This document shows positions 14,517 to 22,121 of a stretch of 35,231 nt of DNA, piece after piece (the first letter of the stretch is position 1; each line of letters begins with the position of its first letter). A program made the translations under genes and the position numbers. The notes beneath the pieces are model-generated. The model was not told the origin of the DNA. It saw nothing but the letters and a program-made list of their open reading frames with translations, and ran no database searches. The stretch is from an uncultured Prevotellaceae bacterium. GTDB lineage: Bacteria; Bacteroidota; Bacteroidia; Bacteroidales; Muribaculaceae. The stretch lies in assembly GCA_947254205.1 (NCBI GenBank), contig CAMYCE010000008.1, positions 1 through 35,231 on the forward strand, read 5' to 3'.

Positions 14517-15648
14517 TTTTTTTGAGCAATTTTTCTATGCGCTTGTGAGCCTGATAGATGCGCCCATAGGGTATGCGCCCTTGTTTCACAGCTTTCACAA
14601 TCATGTCTACCAACTTAAAAGGACGATCGGCCTCAAAACCCGTGTTGATATTGTTGCCCACACACAACATGTCGGCACCGGCATTGATGGCGAGCACAAG
14701 GGCATTTTCAATGCTATACTGCTTGATGATGCCTTCCATATACATGTCGTCGGTCACTACCACTCCGTCAAATCCTAGTTGGTCTCTCAAAATGCCTTGA
14801 ATGGTGGCTCGTGATAGAGTTGCCGGGTAGTTGGGGTCGATGTTGCGATTGATGATGTGGGCTGTCATCACCACATCTATTTTGTTTTTCTTGATGAGCT
14901 TTTCAAAGGGCAGGAGCTCTTGTGACGACCAAGTGTGGGTCACGTCGACAAATCCCCAGTGTGAATCGGCCTTTGCACTGCCATGCCCGGGGAAATGTTT
15001 CACGGCACACAGCACTCGTTGCTTGTGATGCTCATCAAGCACGATACCTGCATGTTTCACCACCTGTTTCTCGTTGCCATAACTGCGCCCCAACTGGCCA
15101 ATGGCAGGGCAATCGGGGTCTTGAATGTCGAGCACGGGTCCTAAGTTGAGGTTGATGCCACTGCTCGATAATTGACGTGCAATGCGCTTGCCATAAAAGC
15201 GAGTAGAGTCGGCGTTGTCGATTTCGCCCAAATATTGTTGTGAAACCACAGGCTCGTAGCCATATAGAGGCTTGAGCCGTGCCACCTTGCCTCCCTCTTG
15301 GTCGAGCGCGATGAGCAACGGCCGCTTGCCTGCCCATTGCTGTAGTTGTGCAGTGAGTGTGGCCACCTGCTCTTGTGAGGTGATGTTGCGACTGCCCGGA
15401 GTGGCAGTGCCGGTGAGGTCGACGTCAAACAGCACGATGCTACCCACTTGCAAGTCGCGCACATAGCGTGCCGCATCGCTTTGGGCATTGGCTGTGTTGC
15501 CCGTGAAGCCCACCATGAGCATTTGTGCCACCCAGTGGCGCAGGGTGGAGTCGTTGGGTAGCCGGAATTGTGCCCATGCATGGCTGTGAATGGCAAGGGT
15601 TGCTATGAATAGCACTAAAAAGCGGCGAGTGTTGAGTCTTAATTTCAT
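14500..15648 (-). CDS. nagZ: Glycoside hydrolase family 3, beta-N-acetylhexosaminidase (NagZ-like)
   Basis: A 382-residue GH3 enzyme with an N-terminal signal peptide (residues 1 to about 26, ending HSHAWA-QF). The family signature is complete: LLIALDQEGGKVARL, the sugar-binding and acid/base KHFPGHGSAKADSHWGFV loop, and the nucleophile region GFDGVVVTDDMYMEGI with the catalytic Asp. NagZ removes N-acetylglucosamine from muropeptides; unlike the cytoplasmic E. coli enzyme this one appears exported, as is usual in Bacteroidetes, so it may act on envelope or external glycans. It has a TACATTTG -7 box at 15676-15669 (minus strand). Its tail overlaps the acyltransferase gene. Confidence 0.88.
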   Translation of the reverse strand: MKLRLNTRRFLVLFIATLAIHSHAWAQFRLPNDSTLRHWVAQMLMVGFTGNTANAQSDAARYVRDLQVGSIVLFDVDLTGTATPGSRNITSQEQVATLTAQLQQWAGKRPLLIALDQEGGKVARLKPLYGYEPVVSQQYLGEIDNADSTRFYGKRIARQLSSSGINLNLGPVLDIQDPDCPAIGQLGRSYGNEKQVVKHAGIVLDEHHKQRVLCAVKHFPGHGSAKADSHWGFVDVTHTWSSQELLPFEKLIKKNKIDVVMTAHIINRNIDPNYPATLSRATIQGILRDQLGFDGVVVTDDMYMEGIIKQYSIENALVLAINAGADMLCVGNNINTGFEADRPFKLVDMIVKAVKQGRIPYGRIYQAHKRIEKLLKKIKKHA

Positions 15649-15668
15649 TGTGTTGGGATATTGCAGGG

Positions 15669-15676
15669 CAAATGTA
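15669..15676 (-). promoter_or_regulatory. -7 box of the GH3 gene
   Basis: On the minus strand the bases read TACATTTG, 20 bases before the ATG (15648), and directly follow the T tract of the terminator that ends the beta-flower gene. No clear TTTG at 19-21 bases upstream; a GTTG lies 23 bases away. Confidence 0.45.
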
Positions 15677-15677
15677 G

Positions 15678-15726
15678 CAAAAAAAGCGAGAAATCGCTAC
15701 AACATTGTGCAGGCGATGTCTCGCTT
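15678..15726 (-). terminator. Rho-independent terminator of the beta-flower gene
   Basis: On the minus strand AAGCGAGA-C-ATCGC pairs with GCGAT-T-TCTCGCTT (13 pairs, one mismatch), followed by a run of T (seven A on the plus strand at 15679-15685). The stop codon of the beta-flower gene is 27 bases upstream. Confidence 0.8.
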
Positions 15727-15753
15727 CAAAGAATATTGTTTTATTATCTAATT

Positions 15754-16179
15754 TTAGTTGAAGAATCCAAAGAAGAAGTAGCAAGCTATCCACTGGTAGT
15801 GCACATTTTGGGCATAACCTATGGTGTTTTTGTCGGCATCGGTCACTTTGCCACTCTTGTCGATATAGCCCAAAATTTGGCTCTCGCCATTGCGCACAGT
15901 GCCATCGGTGTTGATGTAGCCAATGCGCTCGCCGGCAGTGTTGTAGATTTGCAGACCTTTCACCTTGCCCACAACCTTGCCGGCCTTGTTGCGCACAGTG
16001 CCATCGTTGTCAAAAAAACCAATGGATTGAGAGTTGGCATCGCGCACAATGCCGTTGGGCGAAATGCGACCTATGTTGTGATAGCCGGCATCGCGAAGAG
16101 TTTGGGCTTGCATGTGAGAGGAGCTAATTGCTGTGAATGCCAGTAGGATTGCAATAATATATAATCTTAATGTTTTCAT
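15754..16179 (-). CDS. Exported beta-flower domain protein (five-fold type)
   Basis: A 141-residue secreted protein with a signal peptide (residues 1 to about 26, ending SSSHMQA-Q). The mature part is made of short repeated strands of the form (I/V)GYI(N/D)xDGTVR: RISPNGIVRDANSQ, IGFFDNDGTVRNKAGK, GLQIYNTAGER, IGYINTDGTVRNGESQ and LGYIDKSGKVTDADKN, then IGYAQNVHYQWIACYFFF. This is the pattern of the Bacteroidetes 4-fold/5-fold beta-flower proteins, whose function is unknown. The frame is open upstream to 16245, but the ATG at 16179 directly begins the signal peptide. Confidence 0.8.
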   Translation of the reverse strand: MKTLRLYIIAILLAFTAISSSHMQAQTLRDAGYHNIGRISPNGIVRDANSQSIGFFDNDGTVRNKAGKVVGKVKGLQIYNTAGERIGYINTDGTVRNGESQILGYIDKSGKVTDADKNTIGYAQNVHYQWIACYFFFGFFN

Positions 16180-16497
16180 GTTGCTAAAAACTGATGTGTG
16201 TTGAATTGCTGTGTAATAAGTGATTTTTAGACCTATTAAAAACAATTCTATTATTTTTTAATAATATGACTATTGTGTGTCAAAAAGGTTTAATCAAAAG
16301 CTGTGTGTTGCTGTTTTTTAACATTTCATCTCCCCGACTGTGCATGAAGGTTTGAAAATCATGTGTTCAAAGTCAATTATTATATTTAACTTTGCAAAAT
16401 TGTGATAAGTGGGCAAATGTGCCTGTGCTCATTGTGCCCCCACATGCAAAGCATTGAATATAATAAACAACTAACAATAAATCATCTCTTAAAAACG
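16180..16497. promoter_or_regulatory. Divergent intergenic region with -7 box for the DUF2723 gene
   Basis: The 318-base gap between the divergent beta-flower and DUF2723 genes is AT-rich. On the plus strand TAACTTTG at 16387-16394 fits the -7 box, giving the DUF2723 gene a leader of about 100 bases; no clear -33 box at the right distance. A small AT inverted repeat ATTATT/AATAAT lies at 16250-16265. I see no -7 match for the beta-flower gene and no RNA gene. Confidence 0.45.
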
Positions 16498-19400
16498 ATG
16501 AAGAAGTATAACATTATCAACAACACGCTGGGTTGGCTCATCTTTGCGGTGGCCACATTTACCTACATGGCCACTATTGAGCCATCGGCGAGTTACTGGG
16601 ATTGTCCTGAGTTTATTGCTCAGGCATTTAAAAGCGAAGTGGGGCATCCGCCCGGCAACCCTATTTTCATTTTGGCAGGTCGCTTTGCCGCCAACTTTGC
16701 CGGTGGTGACGTGATGGCTGTGGCCAAGTGTGTCAATGCCATGTCGGCACTGTTGAGTGCTGGCACCATTTTGTTGCTGTTTTGGACAATCACCCACTTG
16801 GTTAAGAGACTGGTGGTGAAAGATGGCGACGACGACAACATTTCGCTATCTCAATACCTTGTGGTGATGGGGAGCGGTGTGTGTGGTGCGCTGGCCTATG
16901 CTTGGAGCGACACCTTTTGGTTTTCGGCGGTTGAGGCCGAGGTTTATGCCTTCTCTTCGTTTTGCACTGCACTGGTGGTGTGGCTCATGCTCAAGTGGGA
17001 GAATCGTGCCGACGAGCCCGGGAGCGACCGTTGGCTTGTGCTCATAGCCTATGTGTTTGGCTTCTCGCTGGGCGTTCACTTGCTCAACTTGCTGTGCATT
17101 CCTGCCCTTGCTCTCATTTTCTACTATCGCAAGTTCAAGAACACCAATGTGGAGGGGTCGCTCATCACATTGGCAATTTCGTGTGTGGCTATTGTGCTCA
17201 TTTTGTGGGGACTTGAACCCGGCTTGGTGGAGTTGGGTGGTTACTTCGACATATTCTTTGTGAACACATTGGGCTTGCCGTTCAACTCGGGTGTGATCTT
17301 CTATGCCGTGCTCACTCTTGCAGTATTCTCGTGGTGCATCTATGAGCTCTACAAGGGTGATAGCGATGCTCGCATGCGCTGGTCGTTTTTCTTGAGCATT
17401 GTGGTTTCGGGTATTCCGTTCATTGGCAACAGCATGATTATTCCTGTTGTGGTTGTTGCCGCTTTGGGAGTGTATTTGTTCAAGTTCATGAAGCAAGTGC
17501 CTGTGCGCATCTTTAGCAATGTGATTTTGAGCATTGCCATGATTTTCATTGGCTTCTCGTGCTATGCGCTCATTATCATTCGTTCCAATGCCAACACACC
17601 TCTCGATGAAAACTCTCCCAACACCATGTTTGCCTTGTCGAGCTACTTGAGTCGCGACCAATATGGCAAAAATCCGTTGCTCTATGGTCAGGTCTACACA
17701 GCCCAATCGCCTCAATTCTTGAGCGATGAAGCTACAGGCTCGGCATCGACCCACATGAAGAAACTCAATGCCCAATATGCTCGCCAAGTGAAAGCGAGCG
17801 AGGGCGAGCGAGATAAATATAGAAAAACGGGCTACAATGTAGATATTGTGTATCCCGGTGAAATGTGCATGCTCTTTCCACGCATTTGGTCGAGCAGCCA
17901 TGCCGACTATTACAACAACTTCTTTGATGTGGCTAACCATCCTTTCAACACCACAGCCGCTACTGTGATTGTTGACAAGAATGGCGATGCCGACACCCGA
18001 TTCCAACAAGCCATTCAGGTGTTGCCCCGTCCATCATTCCTGAACAACTTGCAATTTTTCTTGGGCTATCAGCTCGATTACATGTATTTCCGCTATTTCA
18101 TGTGGAACTTTGCCGGCCGTCAAAACGACATTCAGGGCTTGAATGGTCAGGCTGGCGATGTGACTCGTGGCAACTGGATTACCGGTTTCTCATTTATCGA
18201 TAATGCCCGCCTTGGCGATCAAGAACTCTTGCCCAAAGACTACTCGACGGGCAACAAAGGCCACAACGTGTTCTATTGCTTGCCATTGTTGCTGGGCATC
18301 ATTGGCTTGCTGTGGCAGGCCTTTGCCGGCAAGCGTGGCATCGAGCAATTTTGGGTAGTGTTTTTCTTGTTCTTCATGACGGGTATTGCCATTGTGCTCT
18401 ACCTCAATCAACCTCCCTTGCAACCACGTGAGCGCGACTATGCCTATGCAGGTTCGTTCTATGCCTTTGCCATTTGGATTGGTATGGGCGTGGCCGGCTT
18501 GTGGCGTGCAGGCATGTGGCTTGTGACTCGTGGCAAGGCTACTAAAAAAGAAGACAGCGACACCGAGCAACTCGATCGCCAAGTGGTGGCTGGCACTCCC
18601 TCGATGGCATTTGCCACAGTAGCAGCCCTCATTGGGCTTGCAGTGCCCTTGCAAATGGTGAGCCAAACTTGGGACGACCACGACCGGTCGGGTCGCTATG
18701 CCGCCCATGATTTTGGCATGAACTATCTCTCAAGCCTCGATAAAAACGCCATTATTTTCACCAATGGCGACAACGACACATTCCCCTTGTGGTATCTGCA
18801 AGAGGTTGAGGGCTTCCGCACCGATGTGCGTGTGGTGAATTTGAGCTATTTGGCTACCGACTGGTATATAGCCCAAATGCAACGAGCCTCCTATAACTCG
18901 GCTCCATTGCCCATGCAGGCTACAGCCACAACCTTTGCCTATGGCGATCGTCAAGGCAATGTGGTGGGCGATGATGACACCAAAATGCCCATGAGCAAGG
19001 CTCTGGCGGCTCTCTATAGCGATGATTCCAACGTGAGCAGCGATGGGCGCATCAATGGCAAGTTGCCCTATTCCAATCTCTTTATTCCTGTGAATGTAGA
19101 TGAGGCTGTGAGGGCTGGTGTGATTAGTGCAGCCAACTGCGACCGTGCTCAAGATGCCATCGATGTGAATTTGGCTGTGGGACATGAGCGTGAAGAGGGT
19201 TTCCAACTCTCGTCGAGCGAAGTGATGGTGCACGATCTCATCAACTCAAGCATCACGCAGGGGTGGAAGCGTCCCACCTATTTTGCTGTCACTGTTGATA
19301 GTCGCCTTTATTTGCCCTATTCGCCCTACTTGCAAAACACCGGTATGGCCTATCAAGTCACACCTGTGATTTCGCAGGCCTATGGTGCCAACCCTGTGAG

Positions 19401-20214
19401 CAACACCGAGAAGATGTATAATAATGTGGTGAACAAATTCAAGTGGGGTGGACTCGACAAGGCTGAGCCGGGATCGATTTACCTCGACGAAACCAACCGT
19501 CGCATGGTGACCACCACGCGCACCATGCTCACCAATCTTGCTGGCGACTTGGCCACCGAGGCCGACACGCTTGCCATGGGCAAGGGCAATGAAGCTGCTG
19601 TGAAAGACAAGGCTGCTAAGGCTCTGAAAATTCTCGATCTCATGCAAGCCAAGTTGCCCGAAAAGGCTTGTTCTTATAGCTTTATCGTCTTCCGTGAGCA
19701 ATATTTGGGCAACAAGATGGCCATGGCCATGATTTATGAGCAACTTAGCAAGTCGACAGGTGATGCCTCTTTGCACAAGCGTGCCATTGCCCTGCTGGAG
19801 CAAGAAATAGAGTTCTATGCACCCTATGTCACCTTTGTACGCTCATTGCCTTCGGGCTTGTCGGCCTGCGAGATGGACATGCGCACTGCCGAGTATTTCT
19901 TCCCACAGCTCATGCTGTATTATCAGCAACTCAATCCTCAAGGTTTCGATGCATTGGTCAAGAAGGTAGCTTCTTGGGGTGTGAATGCTGCCGAAGTAAA
20001 GGCAGGCATTGAGCGCATTCAGACTGTTCAGGAGCAAATGCAACAAGCTCAATCGCAATCGATGATCGAAGCGCAAGAAAGTGCAGCCCCACAAGACTCT
20101 ACAAGCCCCGCTGGACAAGAGGGGGGCGACCCACGTGAAACCGAAGCTGCCATGATGGCTTTGCAAGGCTTGACTGGTGGCAGAGGGTCGCAAGACGACG
20201 AAAGCGAGCAATGA
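16498..20214 (+). CDS. DUF2723 protein, predicted protein O-mannosyltransferase-like (GT117/TMEM260-like)
   Basis: A very large (1238 residues) membrane protein. The N-terminus carries the DUF2723 signature ATIEPSASYWDCPEFIAQA...GHPPGNPIF, which includes the acidic residues expected in the first outside loop of a GT-C glycosyltransferase, and the first 410 residues plus another block around residues 590-740 hold many membrane segments. The rest is a long outside region with ITNGDNDTFPLWYLQE (here FTNGDNDTFPLWYLQEVEG) and SLDKNA elements typical of the Bacteroidetes family. The C-terminal 80 residues are Gln- and Glu-rich and low in complexity. Animal TMEM260 is an O-mannosyltransferase; the bacterial donor and acceptor are unknown. 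The start at 16498 is chosen because it opens directly into the first hydrophobic segment. Confidence 0.85.
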   Translation: MKKYNIINNTLGWLIFAVATFTYMATIEPSASYWDCPEFIAQAFKSEVGHPPGNPIFILAGRFAANFAGGDVMAVAKCVNAMSALLSAGTILLLFWTITHLVKRLVVKDGDDDNISLSQYLVVMGSGVCGALAYAWSDTFWFSAVEAEVYAFSSFCTALVVWLMLKWENRADEPGSDRWLVLIAYVFGFSLGVHLLNLLCIPALALIFYYRKFKNTNVEGSLITLAISCVAIVLILWGLEPGLVELGGYFDIFFVNTLGLPFNSGVIFYAVLTLAVFSWCIYELYKGDSDARMRWSFFLSIVVSGIPFIGNSMIIPVVVVAALGVYLFKFMKQVPVRIFSNVILSIAMIFIGFSCYALIIIRSNANTPLDENSPNTMFALSSYLSRDQYGKNPLLYGQVYTAQSPQFLSDEATGSASTHMKKLNAQYARQVKASEGERDKYRKTGYNVDIVYPGEMCMLFPRIWSSSHADYYNNFFDVANHPFNTTAATVIVDKNGDADTRFQQAIQVLPRPSFLNNLQFFLGYQLDYMYFRYFMWNFAGRQNDIQGLNGQAGDVTRGNWITGFSFIDNARLGDQELLPKDYSTGNKGHNVFYCLPLLLGIIGLLWQAFAGKRGIEQFWVVFFLFFMTGIAIVLYLNQPPLQPRERDYAYAGSFYAFAIWIGMGVAGLWRAGMWLVTRGKATKKEDSDTEQLDRQVVAGTPSMAFATVAALIGLAVPLQMVSQTWDDHDRSGRYAAHDFGMNYLSSLDKNAIIFTNGDNDTFPLWYLQEVEGFRTDVRVVNLSYLATDWYIAQMQRASYNSAPLPMQATATTFAYGDRQGNVVGDDDTKMPMSKALAALYSDDSNVSSDGRINGKLPYSNLFIPVNVDEAVRAGVISAANCDRAQDAIDVNLAVGHEREEGFQLSSSEVMVHDLINSSITQGWKRPTYFAVTVDSRLYLPYSPYLQNTGMAYQVTPVISQAYGANPVSNTEKMYNNVVNKFKWGGLDKAEPGSIYLDETNRRMVTTTRTMLTNLAGDLATEADTLAMGKGNEAAVKDKAAKALKILDLMQAKLPEKACSYSFIVFREQYLGNKMAMAMIYEQLSKSTGDASLHKRAIALLEQEIEFYAPYVTFVRSLPSGLSACEMDMRTAEYFFPQLMLYYQQLNPQGFDALVKKVASWGVNAAEVKAGIERIQTVQEQMQQAQSQSMIEAQESAAPQDSTSPAGQEGGDPRETEAAMMALQGLTGGRGSQDDESEQ

Positions 20215-20244
20215 TGCACATTTTGCTATGCAAGCCATAATTCC

Positions 20245-20293
20245 AAAATCCTCTTGCTCTGCCCACATGTGAGCTGTGCAAGAGGATTTTTTT
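20245..20293 (+). terminator. Strong Rho-independent terminator after the DUF2723 gene
   Basis: AAAATCCTCTTGC (20245-20257) pairs perfectly over 13 bp with GCAAGAGGATTTT (20278-20290), followed by further T to 20293. It separates the DUF2723 gene from the deacetylase gene. Confidence 0.9.
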
Positions 20294-20318
20294 CTCATCA
20301 AGAAGATAGAACTAAAAC

Positions 20319-20948
20319 ATGAGATTTTTAGATAGATTAATCGAGCGACCACCCTTGCTCTATCGAATGTTGTTTCCCGAAACGGTGTGGCGCATTCACA
20401 GCAAGCCCCACACGGTGTATCTCACCTTTGACGATGGCCCCATACCCGAGGTGACTCCTTGGGTGCTCGACACGCTCGATCGCTATGGCATCAAGGCCAC
20501 ATTCTTTTGTGTGGGCGAGAATGTGAAGCGCAATCCCAATTTGTTTGCCGAGGTGTTGCGACGGGGGCACAGTGTGGGCAACCACACCATGAATCACATG
20601 CAAGGGGCTCGAGTGTCGACCAAGGTGTATCTGCACAACGTGTTCACTGCCAATGAGCTCATTCACACCACCCTGTTTCGCCCTCCTCACGGGCTCTTGC
20701 GTTGGGCTCAAGCCAAGGTGTTGCGCAACCGATTTGGCATCATCATGTATGACTTGGTGAGCCACGACTATAGTAGGAAATTAACTGGCGAGCAAGTACT
20801 CGACAATGTGAAACGCAATGTGCGCAATGGCTCAATTATCGTATTTCACGACTCGCTCAAGGCCGAAAAAAACATGAAATATGCATTGCCACGTGCCATC
20901 GAGTGGTTGCGTGAGCAAGGTTACAATTTTGACAAAATATCCATGTGA
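20319..20948 (+). CDS. Polysaccharide deacetylase family protein (NodB domain)
   Basis: A 209-residue carbohydrate esterase 4 enzyme. The catalytic motifs are all present: TFDDGP (metal and base Asp), GNHTMNH (HxxxH metal ligands), RPPHG, and VFHDS near the end. Such enzymes remove N- or O-acetyl groups from peptidoglycan or other polysaccharides. There is no clear signal peptide; the N-terminus MRFLDRLIERPPLLYRMLFPETVWRI is amphipathic, so location is uncertain. It is followed after 10 bases by queG and they probably share a transcript. Confidence 0.9.
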   Translation: MRFLDRLIERPPLLYRMLFPETVWRIHSKPHTVYLTFDDGPIPEVTPWVLDTLDRYGIKATFFCVGENVKRNPNLFAEVLRRGHSVGNHTMNHMQGARVSTKVYLHNVFTANELIHTTLFRPPHGLLRWAQAKVLRNRFGIIMYDLVSHDYSRKLTGEQVLDNVKRNVRNGSIIVFHDSLKAEKNMKYALPRAIEWLREQGYNFDKISM

Positions 20949-20958
20949 CAGCAACCCG

Positions 20959-21909
20959 ATGGGGGCTGCAATCAAGTCGCTTGCGCTTGAATTGGGATTT
21001 GAGGCTTGTGGCTTTGCCGAGGCGCGACCAGTAGACAAGGCCGCCGCCCAAGCCTATGTGCGCTGGCTCGACGACGGCAAAAACGACTGCATGGCATGGG
21101 CTGGCAACTATCTTGACCTGCGGTTCAACCCACAGTTGCTTTTCCCGGGTGCCAAGACGGTGATAAGCCTTGCCATGAACTATCTGCCTCAGCGATTGTT
21201 GCCCAGCAATGCACCACAATTTGCCCGCTATGCCTATGGCAAGGACTATCACGAGATTGTGCGCGACAAGGCACGTGACATTGCAGCTTTTATTCTTGAG
21301 CACACCGGCCATCAATGCCGCGTGTGTGTTGATAGTGCCCCCATGCTTGAGCGATATTGGGCACAACAGGCAGGCTTGGGCTTTGTGGGGCTCAATGGCA
21401 TGCTCATCATTCCCCGTCGAGGCTCATTCTTTTTTTTGTGTGAAATTCTCACAACGCTTGCTTTGCCTCCCGATGAGCCTTGCAAGCTCAATTGTGGCTC
21501 GTGCCGAGAGTGTGAGCGACGTTGCCCGGGTGGTGCCTTGCACGATGGGGTGCTCGATGCCCGGCGTTGTCTCTCGTGCCAGACCATCGAAAACCATGAC
21601 GAAACCTTGCCACAGCCAGTGAAGCAGGCGATGGGCAACCACATTTATGGCTGCGACGAGTGTCAGCTGTGTTGTCCTCACAATCGCCATGCACAGGCTA
21701 CCTCTATTGCAGAATTTCAGCCCAGCGACGATTTCCTGAATCTCACCATCGATAAAATTCTTGCCATGAATCGCGATGAGTTTAATCGTGTGTTCAGGCA
21801 CAGCCCCGTGAAGCGAGCCAAGCTCACCGGTGTGCAACGCAATGCCGCAATCATGAAGCAAAACAAAATTGACTCTCCTTGCAACAACGACAAGAAGAGC
21901 CAATCGTGA
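20959..21909 (+). CDS. queG: Epoxyqueuosine reductase QueG
   Basis: A 316-residue cobalamin- and iron-sulfur-dependent enzyme that reduces epoxyqueuosine to queuosine in tRNA, the last step of the pathway. The N-terminal cobalamin domain has MAWAGNYLDLRFNPQLLFPGAKTVI and the active-site region VDSAPMLERYWAQQAGLGFVGLNGMLI with the conserved Asp. Two [4Fe-4S] clusters are indicated by CGSCRECERRCPGG, CLSCQTIEN and CDECQLCCPHN. The frame is open further upstream into the deacetylase gene; ATG 20959, ten bases after its stop, is preferred and fits the family N-terminus (IKSLALELGFEACGFA). Its stop is 30 bases before a mobile element. Confidence 0.92.
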   Translation: MGAAIKSLALELGFEACGFAEARPVDKAAAQAYVRWLDDGKNDCMAWAGNYLDLRFNPQLLFPGAKTVISLAMNYLPQRLLPSNAPQFARYAYGKDYHEIVRDKARDIAAFILEHTGHQCRVCVDSAPMLERYWAQQAGLGFVGLNGMLIIPRRGSFFFLCEILTTLALPPDEPCKLNCGSCRECERRCPGGALHDGVLDARRCLSCQTIENHDETLPQPVKQAMGNHIYGCDECQLCCPHNRHAQATSIAEFQPSDDFLNLTIDKILAMNRDEFNRVFRHSPVKRAKLTGVQRNAAIMKQNKIDSPCNNDKKSQS

Positions 21910-21921
21910 TGGGGGGAGATA

Positions 21922-21939
21922 AAACCAGACGGTTTTTAT
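21922..21939 (+). terminator. Weak hairpin after queG at the left border of the mobile element
   Basis: AAAACC and GGTTTT pair around AGAC, followed by TTAT. It could end queG transcripts. The T-rich arm runs into the target duplication TTTAT (21935-21939) of the 181-bp element, so the element seems to have landed in the tail of the terminator. Confidence 0.4.
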
Positions 21940-22120
21940 CCCAAATCGGTCATTAGGTTTCTTTGTTTTTGTCAAATTATTTTGAGTAATTTTTGATTGA
22001 TTTTGAGGGCGTTTAGCGGGCTAAACAACCGAAAAAGCAGTCAAAAAGAACCAAAATAAATGACAAAGGCAAGGAAAAGCCTAAGATATTTTCTTATTGC
22101 GACCTAATGACCGATTGGGG
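21940..22120 (+). mobile_element. Complete 181-bp fold-back MITE-like element, copy A
   Basis: The ends are CCCAAATCGGTCATTAGG (21940-21957) and the inverse of CCCCAATCGGTCATTAGG (22103-22120), 17 of 18 bases matching. Both borders carry the direct repeat TTTAT (21935-21939 and 22121-22125), as expected for a 5-bp target-site duplication. The interior is a long imperfect palindrome whose halves share TTTGTCA, TATTTTG, TTTTTGA and GTTTAGC blocks, with the hairpin GTTTAGC-GG-GCTAAAC at 22011-22026 near the middle. It has no open frame and fills almost the whole gap between the convergent queG and peptidase genes. The peptidase stop codon lies within the right TTTAT. Confidence 0.88.
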
Positions 22121-22121
22121 T

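Noticed and set aside
16846..18009. A 387-codon minus-strand frame opposite the DUF2723 gene
   Set aside because: Shadow of the coding strand; composition is rich in His, Asn and Arg with no motif.
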